Positions 16,361-26,204 of a DNA stretch of 64,000 nucleotides are shown here, piece after piece. The DNA is taken from the NCBI RefSeq assembly GCF_036227105.1, contig NZ_CP109434.1:3228001-3292000 (forward strand), given 5' to 3'. The notes beneath the pieces were generated by a model. It saw only the letters and a program-made list of their open reading frames with translations. It had not been told where the DNA came from and did no database searches. Both the position numbers and the translations under genes were made by a program. Position 1 is the first letter of the stretch; each line of letters starts with the position of its first letter. The DNA is from Amycolatopsis sp. NBC_01488. GTDB lineage: Bacteria; Actinomycetota; Actinomycetes; Mycobacteriales; Pseudonocardiaceae.

Positions 16361-17979
16361 ACGTCGATCGCCCTTCCCCTCGGGGACTCCGGCAGCGGCG
16401 GCGCGACGGGTGCCGCGTCGACCTCCGCTTCGGTGTCCGTCGCCGCGACGGCCCGGGTCTGCGCCCAGTTCCGGATGGCCAGGATCTCGTCGGCCTGGGT
16501 GACCGACAGCGGCACGGTCGACTTGACCGCCCGCACCAGGTCGTCGCGCCGCAGCGGCCGCTGCTCGGCGAACGCGTCGACCAGCCCGGCCAGCACCGCC
16601 TGCTCGATTTCGGCGCCGCTGTAGCCCGCGCTGACGTCGGCCAGTTCGGTGCACAGCGCGTCGTCGAGCCGCAGCTCACTCGCGACGAACTGGTCGGTGA
16701 CGCGCCGGCGCAGGTGGATCCGCCAGATCGCCACGCGCTCGGGAGCCGACGGCAGGTCGACGAAGAAGATCTCGTCGAAGCGGCCCTTGCGGAGGAATTC
16801 CGGCGGCAGCGAGCCGACCTGGTTCGCCGTCGCCATCACGAACACCGGCGCCGTCTTCTCCTGCATCCACGACAGGAACGTGCCGAAGACGCGCCGCGCG
16901 GTGCCGCCGTCGCCACCGCCGCCCGCGCCGGCGAGGCCCTTCTCGATCTCGTCGACCCACAGCACGCACGGCGCGATGCCTTCCGCGGTGCGGATGACCG
17001 TGCGGATGTTCTTCTCGCTGGAGCCGACCAGCCCGGCGAAGACGCGGCCGAGGTCCAGGCGCAGCAGCGGCAGCCGCCACATGTTCGCGACGCACACCGC
17101 GGACAGACTCTTGCCGCAGCCGGGGACGCCGGTGAGCAGCAGGCCCTTCGGCGCGGCGAGGTTGTACGCCGCCGCGGCGGGCGTCCAGGTGCCGGTGCGC
17201 TTGGTGAGCCACCGCTTGAGCCGGTCGAGGCCGCCGACGGCGTCGAAGCTGGTGTCCGCGGGCACGATGTCGAGCATGCCGGACCGCCGGACGGCCTGGC
17301 GCTTCTCGGCGAGGATCAGCTCCAGGTCGCTGGGGTCGAGGCCGCCGCCTTCGACCAGGGCCCTGGCGAACGCGTTTTCGGCTTCGGGGAGGGTGAGGCC
17401 GCGCGCGGCGGCGACGATCCGGTCGCGGTCCTCGTGGTCGATGCTGATCCGGACGTGCTGCCGGTGCGCGGCGACCATGCCGTCGAGCAGCTCGCCGATC
17501 TGGCGCTGGTCGGGCAGCGGGAAGTCGACGACGGTTGCGTCGTGCTCCAGCTCCGGCGGCACGGGCAGCGAGGGCGACACGAGGATCAGGCCGAGCGGCA
17601 CCGGCCGCGTCTTGAACGCGGCGGCGACCTCCCGCAGCCTCCGCACGACCTCCGGATCCGGCCGGTGCCCGCCCTCGGAGACCAGTTGGGGGTGCAAGTC
17701 GACGAAGACGAAGACGGCGGGCTCACCCCAGCCGTAGACGCGTTCGAGCGCGGCGGACGCGGCGCGGGTCTCGGAGATCGGCGGCCCGCCGGCGGGGGCG
17801 AGCCCGGTGGTGGACGACCAGACGTAGACGCGCCGCGGCGTGCGGAGCCGCTGCTGGTCCTCCGCGACCGCGCGGATCTCCCGGATCACCCGCTGCTCTT
17901 CGTGCGTCTCGACGACCAGCAGCGGGTACCGCGCCTGCAGCAACTGGGTCAGCTCATCGCGAAACCCCTGGCCGGCCAT
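16357..17979 (-). CDS. Ycf46-like AAA ATPase
   Basis: 540 residues. An N-terminal domain (about 1-240, containing [19 protein letters not shown] and [14 protein letters not shown]) resembles the Ycf46 head. The AAA module follows: Walker A GVPGCGKS at 284-291, Walker B VLWVDE at 339-344, sensor 1 ATAN near 383-386, and an arginine-finger motif RKGRFDE near 397-403. A C-terminal lid with [11 protein letters not shown] (sensor 2) is present. Proteins of this type are linked to stress or carbon-uptake control in cyanobacteria, but the target is unknown. First gene of five overlapping genes; ribosome-binding site GAGGGGGCG-like ahead of the ATG at 17979. Confidence 0.88.
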   Translation of the reverse strand: MAGQGFRDELTQLLQARYPLLVVETHEEQRVIREIRAVAEDQQRLRTPRRVYVWSSTTGLAPAGGPPISETRAASAALERVYGWGEPAVFVFVDLHPQLVSEGGHRPDPEVVRRLREVAAAFKTRPVPLGLILVSPSLPVPPELEHDATVVDFPLPDQRQIGELLDGMVAAHRQHVRISIDHEDRDRIVAAARGLTLPEAENAFARALVEGGGLDPSDLELILAEKRQAVRRSGMLDIVPADTSFDAVGGLDRLKRWLTKRTGTWTPAAAAYNLAAPKGLLLTGVPGCGKSLSAVCVANMWRLPLLRLDLGRVFAGLVGSSEKNIRTVIRTAEGIAPCVLWVDEIEKGLAGAGGGGDGGTARRVFGTFLSWMQEKTAPVFVMATANQVGSLPPEFLRKGRFDEIFFVDLPSAPERVAIWRIHLRRRVTDQFVASELRLDDALCTELADVSAGYSGAEIEQAVLAGLVDAFAEQRPLRRDDLVRAVKSTVPLSVTQADEILAIRNWAQTRAVAATDTEAEVDAAPVAPPLPESPRGRAIDV

Positions 17980-18108
17980 CGATCGCCCCCTCGAAGTCCG
18001 CCCGGACCTTACCAGCGCTTCGATCTCGAAACGGCTCCGAGCGGTCGCGACCGGCGGGTTCGGTTCCTAGACTCGGGTCGCCCGACGAAGACGTCCCTGG
18101 GAGGCACC

Positions 18109-19767
18109 ATGCCCGACGCGCCCGCCCTGCCGAGCTATGCCTCGGGGATCTCCGAGGTCCCGCTGCTCGGGGACACCATCGGCGACAACTTCGACCGGAC
18201 GGTGGCCGCGTACCCCGACCGCGACGCCCTCGTCGACCGCACCGCCGGCCGCCGGTGGACCTACCGGGAGCTGGCCGCCGAGGTGAACGCGCTCGCGCTG
18301 GGGCTCGTCGCGCAGGGCATCGGCAAGGGCGACCGGGTGGGGATCTGGTCGCCGAACCGGGCCGAGTGGACCTTCCTGCAGTACGCGACGGCCAAGATCG
18401 GTGCGATCCTCGTCAACATCAACCCCGCGTACCGCTCGCACGAGCTGGAGTACGTGCTCAACCAGGCCGGGATCCGCCTGCTCGTCGCTTCCGACAAGTT
18501 CAAGACCTCCGACTACCCGGCGATGGTCGACGAAGTCCGCGAGAAGTGCGCCGCGCTCGAGCACGTCGTCATCCTGGGCACCGACGGCTGGCAGGCGCTG
18601 GTGGACGCGGGCTGGCAGGGCGACCCGGCGCAGCTGGCGCACCTGCAGGCCGGGCTCTCGGCCGACGACCCGATCAACATCCAGTACACCTCGGGCACGA
18701 CCGGGTTCCCCAAGGGCGCCACGCTGTCCCACCACAACATCCTCAACAACGGCTACTTCGTCGGCGAGCTGTGCACCTACACCGAATACGACAAGGTGTG
18801 CATCCCGGTGCCCTTCTACCACTGCTTCGGCATGGTGATGGGCAACCTCGCGTGCACCAGCCACGGCTCGTGCATGGTGATCCCGGCTCCGGCGTTCGAC
18901 CCGAAGGCCACCCTCGAAGCCGTCGCCGCCGAGCAGTGCACGTCGCTCTACGGCGTGCCGACGATGTTCATCGCCGAGCTGAACCACCCGGACTTCGCGA
19001 GCTTCGACCTGTCGTCGCTGCGGACCGGGATCATGGCCGGGTCACCGTGTCCGGTCGAGGTGATGAAGCAGGTCATCGATCGGATGGGCATGACCGAGGT
19101 GTCGATCTGCTACGGCATGACCGAGACGTCGCCGGTGTCGACGCAGACCCGTGCGGACGACTCGGTCGAGCGCCGCGTGTCGACGGTTGGGCGGGTCGGG
19201 CCGCACCTGGAGGTCAAGGTCGTCGACCCGGAGACCGGGCTGACGGTGCCGCGCGGCGAGCCGGGCGAGCTGTGCACGCGCGGGTATTCGGTGATGCTCG
19301 GGTACTGGGAGCAGCCGGACAAGACGGCGGAAGCGATCGACAAGGCGCGCTGGATGCACACGGGCGACCTGGCGATCATGGACGGCGACGGCTACCTCAA
19401 CATCACCGGCCGCATCAAGGACATGGTCATCCGCGGCGGCGAAAACCTGTACCCGCGCGAGATCGAGGAGTTCCTCTACACGCACCCGGACATCCTCGAC
19501 GCGCAGGTCATCGGCGTCCCGGACGAGAAGTACGGCGAAGAGCTGATGGCCTGGATCCGCATGCGCGAAGGCGCTTCGCCGTTGACCGCGGAGAAGGTGC
19601 GCGAGTTCTGCGAAGGCAAGCTCGCGCGGTACAAGATCCCGCGGTACGTCCACATCGTCGACGAGTTCCCGATGACCGTCACCGGCAAGGTCCGCAAGGT
19701 CGAGATGCGCGAGAAGTCGATCAGCTTGCTGGGCCTGGAAGAAGCGGCGTCGGCGAAGCACGCCTGA
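18109..19767 (+). CDS. Acyl-CoA synthetase (AMP-dependent ligase, FadD type)
   Basis: 552 residues. Adenylate-forming motifs are complete: [12 protein letters not shown] (P-loop), YGMTETSP, the hinge [16 protein letters not shown] and the catalytic Lys in TGKVRK near the C-terminus. It should activate a medium or long chain fatty acid to acyl-CoA through acyl-AMP. The ATG at 18109 has GGGAGG six bases upstream. Single-gene unit, divergent from the AAA operon and convergent with the R2lox gene across a hairpin terminator. Closest type by eye is the FadD35-like group of actinobacteria; substrate not determined. Confidence 0.93.
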   Translation: MPDAPALPSYASGISEVPLLGDTIGDNFDRTVAAYPDRDALVDRTAGRRWTYRELAAEVNALALGLVAQGIGKGDRVGIWSPNRAEWTFLQYATAKIGAILVNINPAYRSHELEYVLNQAGIRLLVASDKFKTSDYPAMVDEVREKCAALEHVVILGTDGWQALVDAGWQGDPAQLAHLQAGLSADDPINIQYTSGTTGFPKGATLSHHNILNNGYFVGELCTYTEYDKVCIPVPFYHCFGMVMGNLACTSHGSCMVIPAPAFDPKATLEAVAAEQCTSLYGVPTMFIAELNHPDFASFDLSSLRTGIMAGSPCPVEVMKQVIDRMGMTEVSICYGMTETSPVSTQTRADDSVERRVSTVGRVGPHLEVKVVDPETGLTVPRGEPGELCTRGYSVMLGYWEQPDKTAEAIDKARWMHTGDLAIMDGDGYLNITGRIKDMVIRGGENLYPREIEEFLYTHPDILDAQVIGVPDEKYGEELMAWIRMREGASPLTAEKVREFCEGKLARYKIPRYVHIVDEFPMTVTGKVRKVEMREKSISLLGLEEAASAKHA

Positions 19768-19770
19768 GGG

Positions 19771-19819
19771 TCATGAGGGCACCTTCATGGCGTTGAAGGC
19801 GATGAAGGTGCCCCTCATG
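19771..19819. terminator. Bidirectional hairpin terminator
   Basis: Arms ATGAGGGCACCTTCAT and GATGAAGGTGCCCCTCAT pair over about 17 bases with one bulged base around a 12-base loop. It separates the convergent acyl-CoA ligase and R2lox genes. There is no strong U-run, as usual in this GC-rich group. Confidence 0.7.
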
Positions 19820-19826
19820 GCACGCG

Positions 19827-20795
19827 TCAGCCGACCGCTGCGGCTGCCTCGGCGATCGCCTTCGCGTCCTCTTCGCCGAACGTCTCCTCCAGTTGCTCCG
19901 GCGAATAGTCGACGTCGATCTGCTCCACCGGCATCCCGCGGGCCGACTCGATCGCACCCAGCCGGCGCTGGGCACGATCCGCCGCGTACTGGACGATCTC
20001 CTGCGGGTCGTTGTCGAAGGGCAGTTCCTCGAACTGGTCCTGCACCCACTGGATCATGTTGAGCGCGTGGGGAAGCAGCTCGCCCATCCGCTGCTGGACC
20101 GCGTCCCACAGGGAGTCGTCGGCGGCGACGTGCCGGCGGCAGGTGAACGTGCCCCACGCCATGTGGCGGCGCTCGTCGTCGCCGATGCGGCGGACCAGCT
20201 CCTGCATGCCCGGCAGGATGTCGTGCTGGGTGCAGATCAGCTGCCACGAGTAGTAGCCCGTCAGCGCGAGGCTGCCCTCGATCACGTGGTTGTACGTCAC
20301 GCTCGCCCGGATCTGGTTGAGCGGGCTCGGGTCGTCTTCCAGCGCGCGCAGCGACTGCGGTAGTTCTTCGTAGAACAGCTTGCGGTAGTGCGGGTTCTCC
20401 GCGACGTACGGGTGCAGGTCCTGGGTCAGCCCGACGGCGTCCATCCAGCGCCGGAACACTTCCGTGTGCTTGGCTTCCTCGAAGCAGAACTGGGTCAGGT
20501 ACATCTCGTCGCCGAAGCGGCCGGTCGCCGACATCGCGCGCATGAACGGCTGGATGTCTTCGGTGACGGCCTCTTCGCCGGCGATGAACTGCGCGACCAG
20601 GTACGTCGTGCTGCGCTGCTGCTCGGGGTTGAGCGTGTCCCAGCCTTCGCGTTCGCGGCTGAAGTCGATGTCGGCCGGGTTCCAGAACTTCTTGTTGCCC
20701 TTGACGAACAGCCGCAGCGGGAACGAGTCCCAGTTCAGCCCGCCCTTGCGCAGCGAGGAGAAACCGGTCCGGAGTTCGGAGAGCGTGTCGGTCAT
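19827..20795 (-). CDS. R2-like ligand-binding oxidase (R2lox)
   Basis: 322 residues with ferritin-like helices. The dimetal ligands can be picked out: Glu in [22 protein letters not shown] (E-x-x-H), the Glu in [14 protein letters not shown] and the second pair in [11 protein letters not shown]. This is the R2lox pattern of M. tuberculosis Rv0233, which carries a Mn/Fe centre and a Tyr-Val ether cross-link and binds a fatty acid, and does not work as a classic reductase R2. The Tyr just before NHV and a Val in the helix after the first Glu fit that chemistry. No NrdE/R1 is near. ATGA overlap with the upstream TetR gene. Confidence 0.87.
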   Translation of the reverse strand: MTDTLSELRTGFSSLRKGGLNWDSFPLRLFVKGNKKFWNPADIDFSREREGWDTLNPEQQRSTTYLVAQFIAGEEAVTEDIQPFMRAMSATGRFGDEMYLTQFCFEEAKHTEVFRRWMDAVGLTQDLHPYVAENPHYRKLFYEELPQSLRALEDDPSPLNQIRASVTYNHVIEGSLALTGYYSWQLICTQHDILPGMQELVRRIGDDERRHMAWGTFTCRRHVAADDSLWDAVQQRMGELLPHALNMIQWVQDQFEELPFDNDPQEIVQYAADRAQRRLGAIESARGMPVEQIDVDYSPEQLEETFGEEDAKAIAEAAAAVG

Positions 20796-21391
20796 CGTGT
20801 TACTCCATTGTGGACGAATTGGCGGATGGCGGGTGCCATGACCGCGGTGACGGCGTCGGCCGCCTCCGTCGCCGAGTGCGTCGGAAGCACCAGGTGCGAC
20901 AGGGAAAGCCGCACCACGGTCTCCGCGAGCAGCGCGGCGGCCTCGGCGGACAGCGCCGGTTCGAATTCGCGGTACTGCTCGGCGGCGAGATCGGCGGCCG
21001 CGGTCAGGATCGGCTCGCCCCTGGTCGTGAGCAGCGGCAGCAGGTCCTCGCCCGCTTCGGTACCGAGCGCCGCCGCGACCAGGCGGTTCTCCCGCGCGTG
21101 CTCGATCGTGTAGACGACGGCGTGGTGGATGCCCGCGAGGAGCCCGTCCGCCGTCTCGAACCGCTGCCGGATCCCGTCGAGGAACTCCGACGCGGTGCGC
21201 AGCGCCACCGCCTGGGTCAGCGCCGCCTTGTTGCCGAACTCGTTGTAGACGGTCTGCCTGCTCACCCCGGCCCGCGCCGCGACGTCGGCCATCCGCAGGC
21301 CCGCGTAACCGGCCTCCGGCAGCAGGTCGGCGGCGGCGTCGAGCAGCGCTTCCCGCAGGGACGCCTTCGTCCGGTCAGTGAAGCTGGTCAC
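20792..21391 (-). CDS. TetR-family regulator (Rv0232-like) of R2lox
   Basis: 199 residues. The N-terminal helix-turn-helix is plain: [31 protein letters not shown]. Start is a GTG at 21391. Its stop overlaps the R2lox start, matching the Rv0232-Rv0233 pair of M. tuberculosis. A 25-bp imperfect palindrome lies 10 bases upstream, so autoregulation of the TetR-R2lox operon is likely. The ligand domain (residues about 70-199) gives no clue to the inducer; a fatty acid would fit R2lox chemistry but that is speculation. Confidence 0.86.
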   Translation of the reverse strand: MTSFTDRTKASLREALLDAAADLLPEAGYAGLRMADVAARAGVSRQTVYNEFGNKAALTQAVALRTASEFLDGIRQRFETADGLLAGIHHAVVYTIEHARENRLVAAALGTEAGEDLLPLLTTRGEPILTAAADLAAEQYREFEPALSAEAAALLAETVVRLSLSHLVLPTHSATEAADAVTAVMAPAIRQFVHNGVTR

Positions 21392-21400
21392 ACCCTCACT

Positions 21401-21425
21401 TTGACACAGATGACTCTGCTGTCAA
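21401..21425. promoter_or_regulatory. Probable TetR operator / divergent promoter
   Basis: TTGACAcAGA (21401-21410) and TCTgcTGTCAA (21415-21425) form an inverted repeat with one unpaired base, centred between the divergent TetR-R2lox operon and the HAD gene. Each arm contains TTGACA, a perfect -35 hexamer, one for each direction. Bound repressor would block both promoters. Confidence 0.55.
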
Positions 21426-21485
21426 GACGCTGTACATGATCAGACGGTGTGTAAATCTGTCGGTGGTGGCAGCTACGGTGCAGGT

Positions 21486-22103
21486 GTGGGCATCACCGTG
21501 GGGTTCGACCTCGACATGACACTGATCGACGCGCGGCCGGGCATGGCCGCGGCGATGAACGCGCTCGGCGTCGAATCCGGCCTGCCGCTGGACGGCGACG
21601 CGTTCGCGGCCAACCTCGGCCCCCCGCTGGACGACATCCTGCGCGGCTTCGAGGCGCCCGAGGAACGCATCCCCGGCCTCGTCGACCGGTTCCGCGCGCT
21701 GTACCCCGAGATGGTCGTGCCGAGCACGGTCGCGCTGCCGGGCGCGGTCGAGTCGCTGCGCGCGGTCCGGAAAGCCGGCGGGCGCACGCTGGTCGTCACC
21801 GGCAAGTACGGGCCCAACGCGCAGCTGCACGTGGACGCGCTCGGCCTGGACGTCGACGAAGTCGTCGGCGAGCTGTGGTCGACGCGGAAGGCGGAGGCGC
21901 TCCTGGCGCACGACGCGCGCGTGTATGTCGGAGATCACGCCGGCGACATCCGGGGAGCGCTGGCCGCCAACGCGATCGCGGTCGGCGTCACGACGGGTCC
22001 GTGCGACCGCACGCTCCTGCTCAGCGAAGGAGCGGAGGTGGTGTTCGAGTCGCTGACGGAGTTCCCGGACTGGTTCGAGAAGACCTTCGCGGCCGTCTCT
22101 TAG
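21486..22103 (+). CDS. HAD-superfamily phosphatase (phosphoglycolate phosphatase-like)
   Basis: About 205 residues from the GTG at 21486. Motif I is GFDLDMTLID (Asp nucleophile and acid), motif II is LVVTGK, motif III is the Lys in STRKAEAL, and motif IV is YVGDHAGDI. A small helical cap of about 60 residues lies between motifs I and II, as in class IA enzymes such as phosphoglycolate phosphatase. The upstream about 13 codons in the same frame lack a ribosome-binding site. It is divergent from the TetR gene and its stop overlaps the convergent small membrane protein gene. Confidence 0.84.
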   Translation: MGITVGFDLDMTLIDARPGMAAAMNALGVESGLPLDGDAFAANLGPPLDDILRGFEAPEERIPGLVDRFRALYPEMVVPSTVALPGAVESLRAVRKAGGRTLVVTGKYGPNAQLHVDALGLDVDEVVGELWSTRKAEALLAHDARVYVGDHAGDIRGALAANAIAVGVTTGPCDRTLLLSEGAEVVFESLTEFPDWFEKTFAAVS

Positions 22104-22336
22104 TTCTTGCCGCGCGCCTCGCGGACCAGCGCGATCAAGCCCAGCAGCAGCCCAAGCGGGGTGACGACACCGGCGGCGACCGACAGCCAGATCGGCAGGT
22201 TCTCCAGGCCGGCGGCGAACATGATGAACACGGCGAGCACGGCGAGCATGCCGAGGCCGAACAGCCCGATGCCGATGCGCATCAGGAACGGTTTGCCGGG
22301 GGCTGCCACAGCGGCCTCCTTCGTCGCGGTCTTCAT
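22100..22336 (-). CDS. Small two-helix membrane protein
   Basis: 78 residues. After a short polar N-terminus two hydrophobic helices follow (IGIGLFGLGMLAVLAVFIMFAAGL and LSVAAGVVTPLGLLLGLIALV), ending in REARGKN. I do not recognise the family. Start ATG at 22336. Its stop overlaps that of the convergent HAD gene. Likely an inner-membrane protein of unknown role; length and composition are like many actinobacterial hypothetical proteins. Confidence 0.7.
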   Translation of the reverse strand: MKTATKEAAVAAPGKPFLMRIGIGLFGLGMLAVLAVFIMFAAGLENLPIWLSVAAGVVTPLGLLLGLIALVREARGKN

Positions 22337-22558
22337 GACGCAGAGGGTACTGATCGGGCCAAAAGCAGGCCGCCCCACGCGGCAAAGTGCCGTTGCTGCG
22401 AAGTCTTTCGGCCGTGACTGCGGCCGGATCAGTACCGGTCGGCACAGTATCCGCCGGTATCGACTTCTCCCCAGGGCCTGTGGCGAGATACCCTTTACCC
22501 AGCGCGCCCTGGGTACGCCCTGGGCGCGTTCGTCGTGAGCGGGACAGCAGAAGGATTG

Positions 22559-22954
22559 GTGAGGGAAGTGCCGACCGGCAAGGTCAAGTGGTACGACGCG
22601 GAGAAGGGGTTCGGCTTCGTCACGCAGGACGGTGGCGCCGACGTCTACATCCGCAAGGCCGCGCTGCCGCAGGGCGTCGAGGGGCTCAAGGCCGGTCAGC
22701 GGCTGGAGTTCGGCGTCGCCGACGGCCGCCGCGGTCCGCAAGCGCTTTCCGTCCGGCTGCTCGACCCGCCGCCGTCCGTCGTCGAGGCGCGCCGCCGCCC
22801 CGCGGAGGAGCTGCACGGCCTGATCGAGGACATGATCAAGCTCCTCGAGCTGAAGGTGCAGCCGGACCTGCGGCGCAACCGCTACCCGGACCGGAAGCAC
22901 ACCAAGCAGATCGGCGAGATCATGCGCGCGGTCGCCCGGGACCTCGATCCCTAA
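22559..22954 (+). CDS. cspB: Cold-shock-domain protein CspB with C-terminal extension
   Basis: About 131 residues. The cold-shock fold is at the start: [27 protein letters not shown] carries RNP1 (KGFGFV) and RNP2-like (DVYIR). A second part ([31 protein letters not shown] ... VARDLDP) is a helical tail characteristic of the longer mycobacterial CspB (Rv0871). RNA chaperone, cytoplasmic. The start is uncertain: GTG at 22559 follows AGAAGGA closely; GTG at 22568 would match the mycobacterial start and GTG at 22535 gives eight more residues. Convergent with the DUF2771 gene. Confidence 0.88.
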   Translation: MREVPTGKVKWYDAEKGFGFVTQDGGADVYIRKAALPQGVEGLKAGQRLEFGVADGRRGPQALSVRLLDPPPSVVEARRRPAEELHGLIEDMIKLLELKVQPDLRRNRYPDRKHTKQIGEIMRAVARDLDP

Positions 22955-22966
22955 AACACTCGAGCC

Positions 22967-23443
22967 CTAAGCCTCGAGGCGCAGGCCCCACACGTCGCTG
23001 GGCAGCAGGCCCGACTCGCCGGTGCTCGAGTTCAGCACGGCCGTGTACTTCTGCACGTCGACCGCCGAGATGCGGTCGGCGGGCGTCGGCGGCGTCACCG
23101 TGTACGCGTAGCGGTCCAGCGACGTGAACGGGATCGGGTCGCTCTGCTTGTACTCGCCCTGCGGGGTCACGTACTCGTAGACGATCTGCCACGGCGCGTC
23201 CGCGACCTCGCCGGGCACCGAGATCTGCACGGGCCTGCCCGGGCGGACCTTCAGCGTCTGCGTGTCGCCCTTGGCGCTGCACGGCTGCGCGAGCTGCTGG
23301 GAATAGTCACACGTCAGCACGGGCGTGGTGGTGATGGTGTGGCCGTCGGCGAAGAAGGTGACCTCGGCCGGGCCGGGCGCCGAGCACCCGGCCACCGCGA
23401 ACCCACCGGCCGCAAGCAGGGCCACCACCCGGGAACGTCGCAT
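22967..23443 (-). CDS. DUF2771 lipoprotein
   Basis: 158 residues. Signal peptide with lipobox AVAGCSAP (Cys about 20). The mature domain is beta-rich with two Cys close together (LTCDYSQQLAQPCSAKG) that may form a disulfide, then VRPGRPVQISVP and WQIVYEYVTPQGEY. This is the DUF2771 pattern (Rv0875c type in M. tuberculosis). Function unknown; surface anchored. It begins 10 bases after the MFS gene ends, same strand, so the two are probably one operon. Confidence 0.82.
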   Translation of the reverse strand: MRRSRVVALLAAGGFAVAGCSAPGPAEVTFFADGHTITTTPVLTCDYSQQLAQPCSAKGDTQTLKVRPGRPVQISVPGEVADAPWQIVYEYVTPQGEYKQSDPIPFTSLDRYAYTVTPPTPADRISAVDVQKYTAVLNSSTGESGLLPSDVWGLRLEA

Positions 23444-23453
23444 GCGCCGGAGC

Positions 23454-25337
23454 CTACCGGCGAGGCGTCGGGTCCCTGGGCAGGCCCTGGGCCGGGAAGC
23501 TGCCGGTCGGCTCCGGACGCAGCGGCCGGTCGCCGCCGAGACCCGGCACGAGCGAGCCGCCGCGGCGCACCAGGTACGTCTGGGTCGTCCCGACCGCCAG
23601 CAGGATCGTGATGACCATGAAGCCGATCCAGTACGTCGGCGGCAGCAGCAGGCCGATCGCGCCGCCGAAGCACCAGGCCAGCTGCAGCACGGTCTCCGAG
23701 CGGCCGAACGCCGACGCGCGCGACTCCTCGGGCAGGTCCTCCTGGATGACGGCGTCGAGGCTGATCTTGGCCAGCGCGCTGGCCGTCGCGCCGACCAGGC
23801 CGACGATCGCGGCCGTGGCGAGGCCGGGCAGGACCGTCGCGACCAGCGCGGCCAGCACGCAGCCCGCCACGCACCCGACGATCACCTGGTCCGGGCTGCC
23901 GAAGTGCAGGCGCGAGCCCAGCGCGTTGCCGAGGAAGCCGCCGGCCCCCGCGGCGGCGCCGATCACGCCGAGCAGCAGCAACTGCATGAACGGCGTCTGC
24001 CCGCTGCCTTCGGTCTGGGCCTTCACCGCGAACGCGGCGAACATCATGAGGAAGCCGGTGAGCACGCGCACCGAGCCGTTGCCCCACAGGGCGACGACGA
24101 TGTGGCGCCCCATCGGCTGGCGGCGCTTCTTCTCCGTCGGGTGGGCCCAGAGCGACGTCGGGACCTCGCCCTCGGTCGCCTCGACCCAGGCCGGGATCCG
24201 CATCGACTGCACGGCGGCGGCAACGCAGATCAGCGCCGTGAACCACAGCGCGCCCGCGGCGCCGGAGATCGCGTTGACGCCGCTGGCCAGCGCGCCGAAC
24301 ACGCCGGCGGCGACCAGCCCGAACGTCGTCAGGCGGGCGTTGGTCTTGGAAAGCGTGATCTCCGAGGGCAGCACCCGCGGTGTCACCGCGGCCTTGAGCA
24401 CGGTGAACGACTTCGACAGCACCATCATCCCGAGCGCGGCCGGGTAGAGCAGCCAGTCGTCGAAGTGCAGGGCCATCACGACGGCCATCAGGCCCTGGCC
24501 GATCGAAGACGCGCACATCGCCAGCCGCCGGCCCCGCTGCACCTTGTCGAGCGCGGGGCCGATCACCGGCGCGACCAGCGCGAACGGCGCGATCGTGATG
24601 AGCAGGTAGAGCGCGACCTTGCCCTTGCTCTCGCCGCTGGTCGCGGCGAAGAACAGGGTGTTGGCCAGCGCGATCGCCATCGCCGCGTCGCTCGCGTAGT
24701 TCAGCATCACGGCGTAGGTCAGCGAGGTCAGGCCGGACTTCTCGGCGCCGTCGGCCTTCGTCGCGCGCTGGAACGCGCCGACGGCCTGGCCGGTCAGCTG
24801 CCGGCTGCGCATCGCCGCGACCCGGGTGACGGTGATCTTCTTCGGCAGCTTCGGCGTGCCGCCCGGGGTCCGCGGTTCTTCCCGCGGCGGCTGCGGTTCC
24901 GGCTCGGGCGGCCGCGGCTCGCCCGCGTAGCCGCCGGTGTCGTAGTGCTCGTACTCACCACTGCCGGGACGGCGTTCACCCTGGTAGAAGCCGGGCGGTC
25001 CCTCGCGGCGGACGGGCTCGGTGCGGTTCGGGTCGTACGGCCGCGCACCACGCGGGGGTGGTCGGTGTCCCCTCGGCGCGGCGGCGGTCGGGGCCTCGTT
25101 CGCGTTCGGCACGCGGTCGTCGTAGTGGCCCCCACGCGGGGGCGGCGGCGGGACCGGCCGTGCGACGCGGGTGGGCGGCGGCGCGCTCTGGTGCTCGACG
25201 CGGGTGGGCTGCGGGGCGACCGCGTCCCGCCACGGCTTGGCCTGGCCCGCGCCGGGCTCCGGCGTCCAGCGCCGCTTCGGCTTCCGGCCGCGCGACTGCG
25301 AGCCGGAGCCGTCGGAGCGGGAGCCGAAGAGTGCCAC
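23454..25337 (-). CDS. MFS-type membrane protein with long disordered N-terminus (Rv0876c-like)
   Basis: 627 residues. The first about 160 residues are Pro/Arg/Gly-rich and disordered (PPPPPRGG, PQPPREEPRTPGG). From about residue 175 twelve hydrophobic segments follow, for example SLTYAVMLNYASDAAMAIALANTLFF and VIVGCVAGCVLAALVATVLPGLA, with a MFS-like loop PALDKVQRGRRL between helices. It is positioned like mycobacterial Rv0876c beside DUF2771. Substrate unknown. The arginine-rich head may bind the membrane surface or partners. Alternative starts inside the head cannot be excluded. Confidence 0.82.
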   Translation of the reverse strand: MALFGSRSDGSGSQSRGRKPKRRWTPEPGAGQAKPWRDAVAPQPTRVEHQSAPPPTRVARPVPPPPPRGGHYDDRVPNANEAPTAAAPRGHRPPPRGARPYDPNRTEPVRREGPPGFYQGERRPGSGEYEHYDTGGYAGEPRPPEPEPQPPREEPRTPGGTPKLPKKITVTRVAAMRSRQLTGQAVGAFQRATKADGAEKSGLTSLTYAVMLNYASDAAMAIALANTLFFAATSGESKGKVALYLLITIAPFALVAPVIGPALDKVQRGRRLAMCASSIGQGLMAVVMALHFDDWLLYPAALGMMVLSKSFTVLKAAVTPRVLPSEITLSKTNARLTTFGLVAAGVFGALASGVNAISGAAGALWFTALICVAAAVQSMRIPAWVEATEGEVPTSLWAHPTEKKRRQPMGRHIVVALWGNGSVRVLTGFLMMFAAFAVKAQTEGSGQTPFMQLLLLGVIGAAAGAGGFLGNALGSRLHFGSPDQVIVGCVAGCVLAALVATVLPGLATAAIVGLVGATASALAKISLDAVIQEDLPEESRASAFGRSETVLQLAWCFGGAIGLLLPPTYWIGFMVITILLAVGTTQTYLVRRGGSLVPGLGGDRPLRPEPTGSFPAQGLPRDPTPRR

Positions 25338-25386
25338 GTCTCAATCCTGCCTTACCGGGGGTCGGTTCCGCCTGCTCATCCGTGCT

Positions 25387-26154
25387 TCAGGTGCTCTTCG
25401 GGACAAACCTCACCCGGAACGTGACCTGCCACTGCTTCCCGGTGAGGAGGAATTCGTCCGTGCCCGGCACGGCGGCTATGCCGTTGAGCACGTCCTCGCT
25501 GTCGGTTGTGTTCACCTGGGCGCGGAGCTGACCGGCGTCGATCGTCCCGGTGACGTGTCCGGTGGCGGCGTCGATCCGCAGGATGGTGTCGGTGTGCCAA
25601 ACGTTTGCGTAGACGTCGCCGCCGACGCACTCGAGCTCGTTGAGCTGGTCGCGCCCGACGTCGACGCTCCCGGTGACGGCGAAGGTCTTCGGGTCGCGGA
25701 AGGTCAGCCGGGCCGAGCCGTTGCTCATGACGAGCCGGCCGCCGGGCTGGTGGCACAGGCCCCAGCCTTCGCCTTGGTAGCCGACTCGGCGCAGCTCGGC
25801 GAGGGTTTTCGAGTCGCGTTCGATGGCGAAGCCGTCCTGCCAGGTGAGCTGCCACAGCGTCGGCCCGAGGACGGTGACGCCCTCGCCGAAGAGGGGCGGG
25901 GGGAGGGTGGCTTTCGTGGTGGGCGGTCCGCCGGGTGGTCCCGCGGTGAGCGTCGACTGCCCGGCGAGGCCGGTGCTTTCGTAGAGGGTGCCGCCGGCGA
26001 ACTCGAGGCCTTCGGTGAAGGCGGCAGGGTCGTGGGGCAGGGTCGAGACGACCTGGACGGTGAGCTGCTCGGGGCTCGTCTCCTGGCCGGGGGCACCGGC
26101 ACAGCCGCCCAGCGCGGCGGCCAGCAGCAGCGTGGTGATGATCGGCGTGCGCAC
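25387..26154 (-). CDS. Glutaminyl-peptide cyclotransferase (plant/bacterial type), lipoprotein
   Basis: 255 residues from the GTG at 26154. A lipobox (LGGCAG) ends the signal peptide. The mature protein is a five-bladed propeller of the plant-type glutaminyl cyclase family: HDPAAFTEGLEF, LYESTGLAGQSTL, GEGVTVLGPTLWQLTWQDG, LNELECVGGDVYANVW and VLNGIA are all family landmarks, including Glu residues proposed for catalysis. It converts N-terminal Gln to pyroglutamate on exported peptides or proteins. It lies 49 bases left of the divergent DUF3027 gene. No clear partner gene. Confidence 0.87.
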   Translation of the reverse strand: MRTPIITTLLLAAALGGCAGAPGQETSPEQLTVQVVSTLPHDPAAFTEGLEFAGGTLYESTGLAGQSTLTAGPPGGPPTTKATLPPPLFGEGVTVLGPTLWQLTWQDGFAIERDSKTLAELRRVGYQGEGWGLCHQPGGRLVMSNGSARLTFRDPKTFAVTGSVDVGRDQLNELECVGGDVYANVWHTDTILRIDAATGHVTGTIDAGQLRAQVNTTDSEDVLNGIAAVPGTDEFLLTGKQWQVTFRVRFVPKST

Positions 26155-26204
26155 AGGAACAGCCTGGCACGGGCGCCGATGATGCGTGCGGCACAATTGG
26201 CCGC

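Noticed and set aside
22387..23127. Plus-strand open frame around cspB
   Set aside because: Arg/Pro-rich shadow of the cold-shock gene and the DUF2771 gene.
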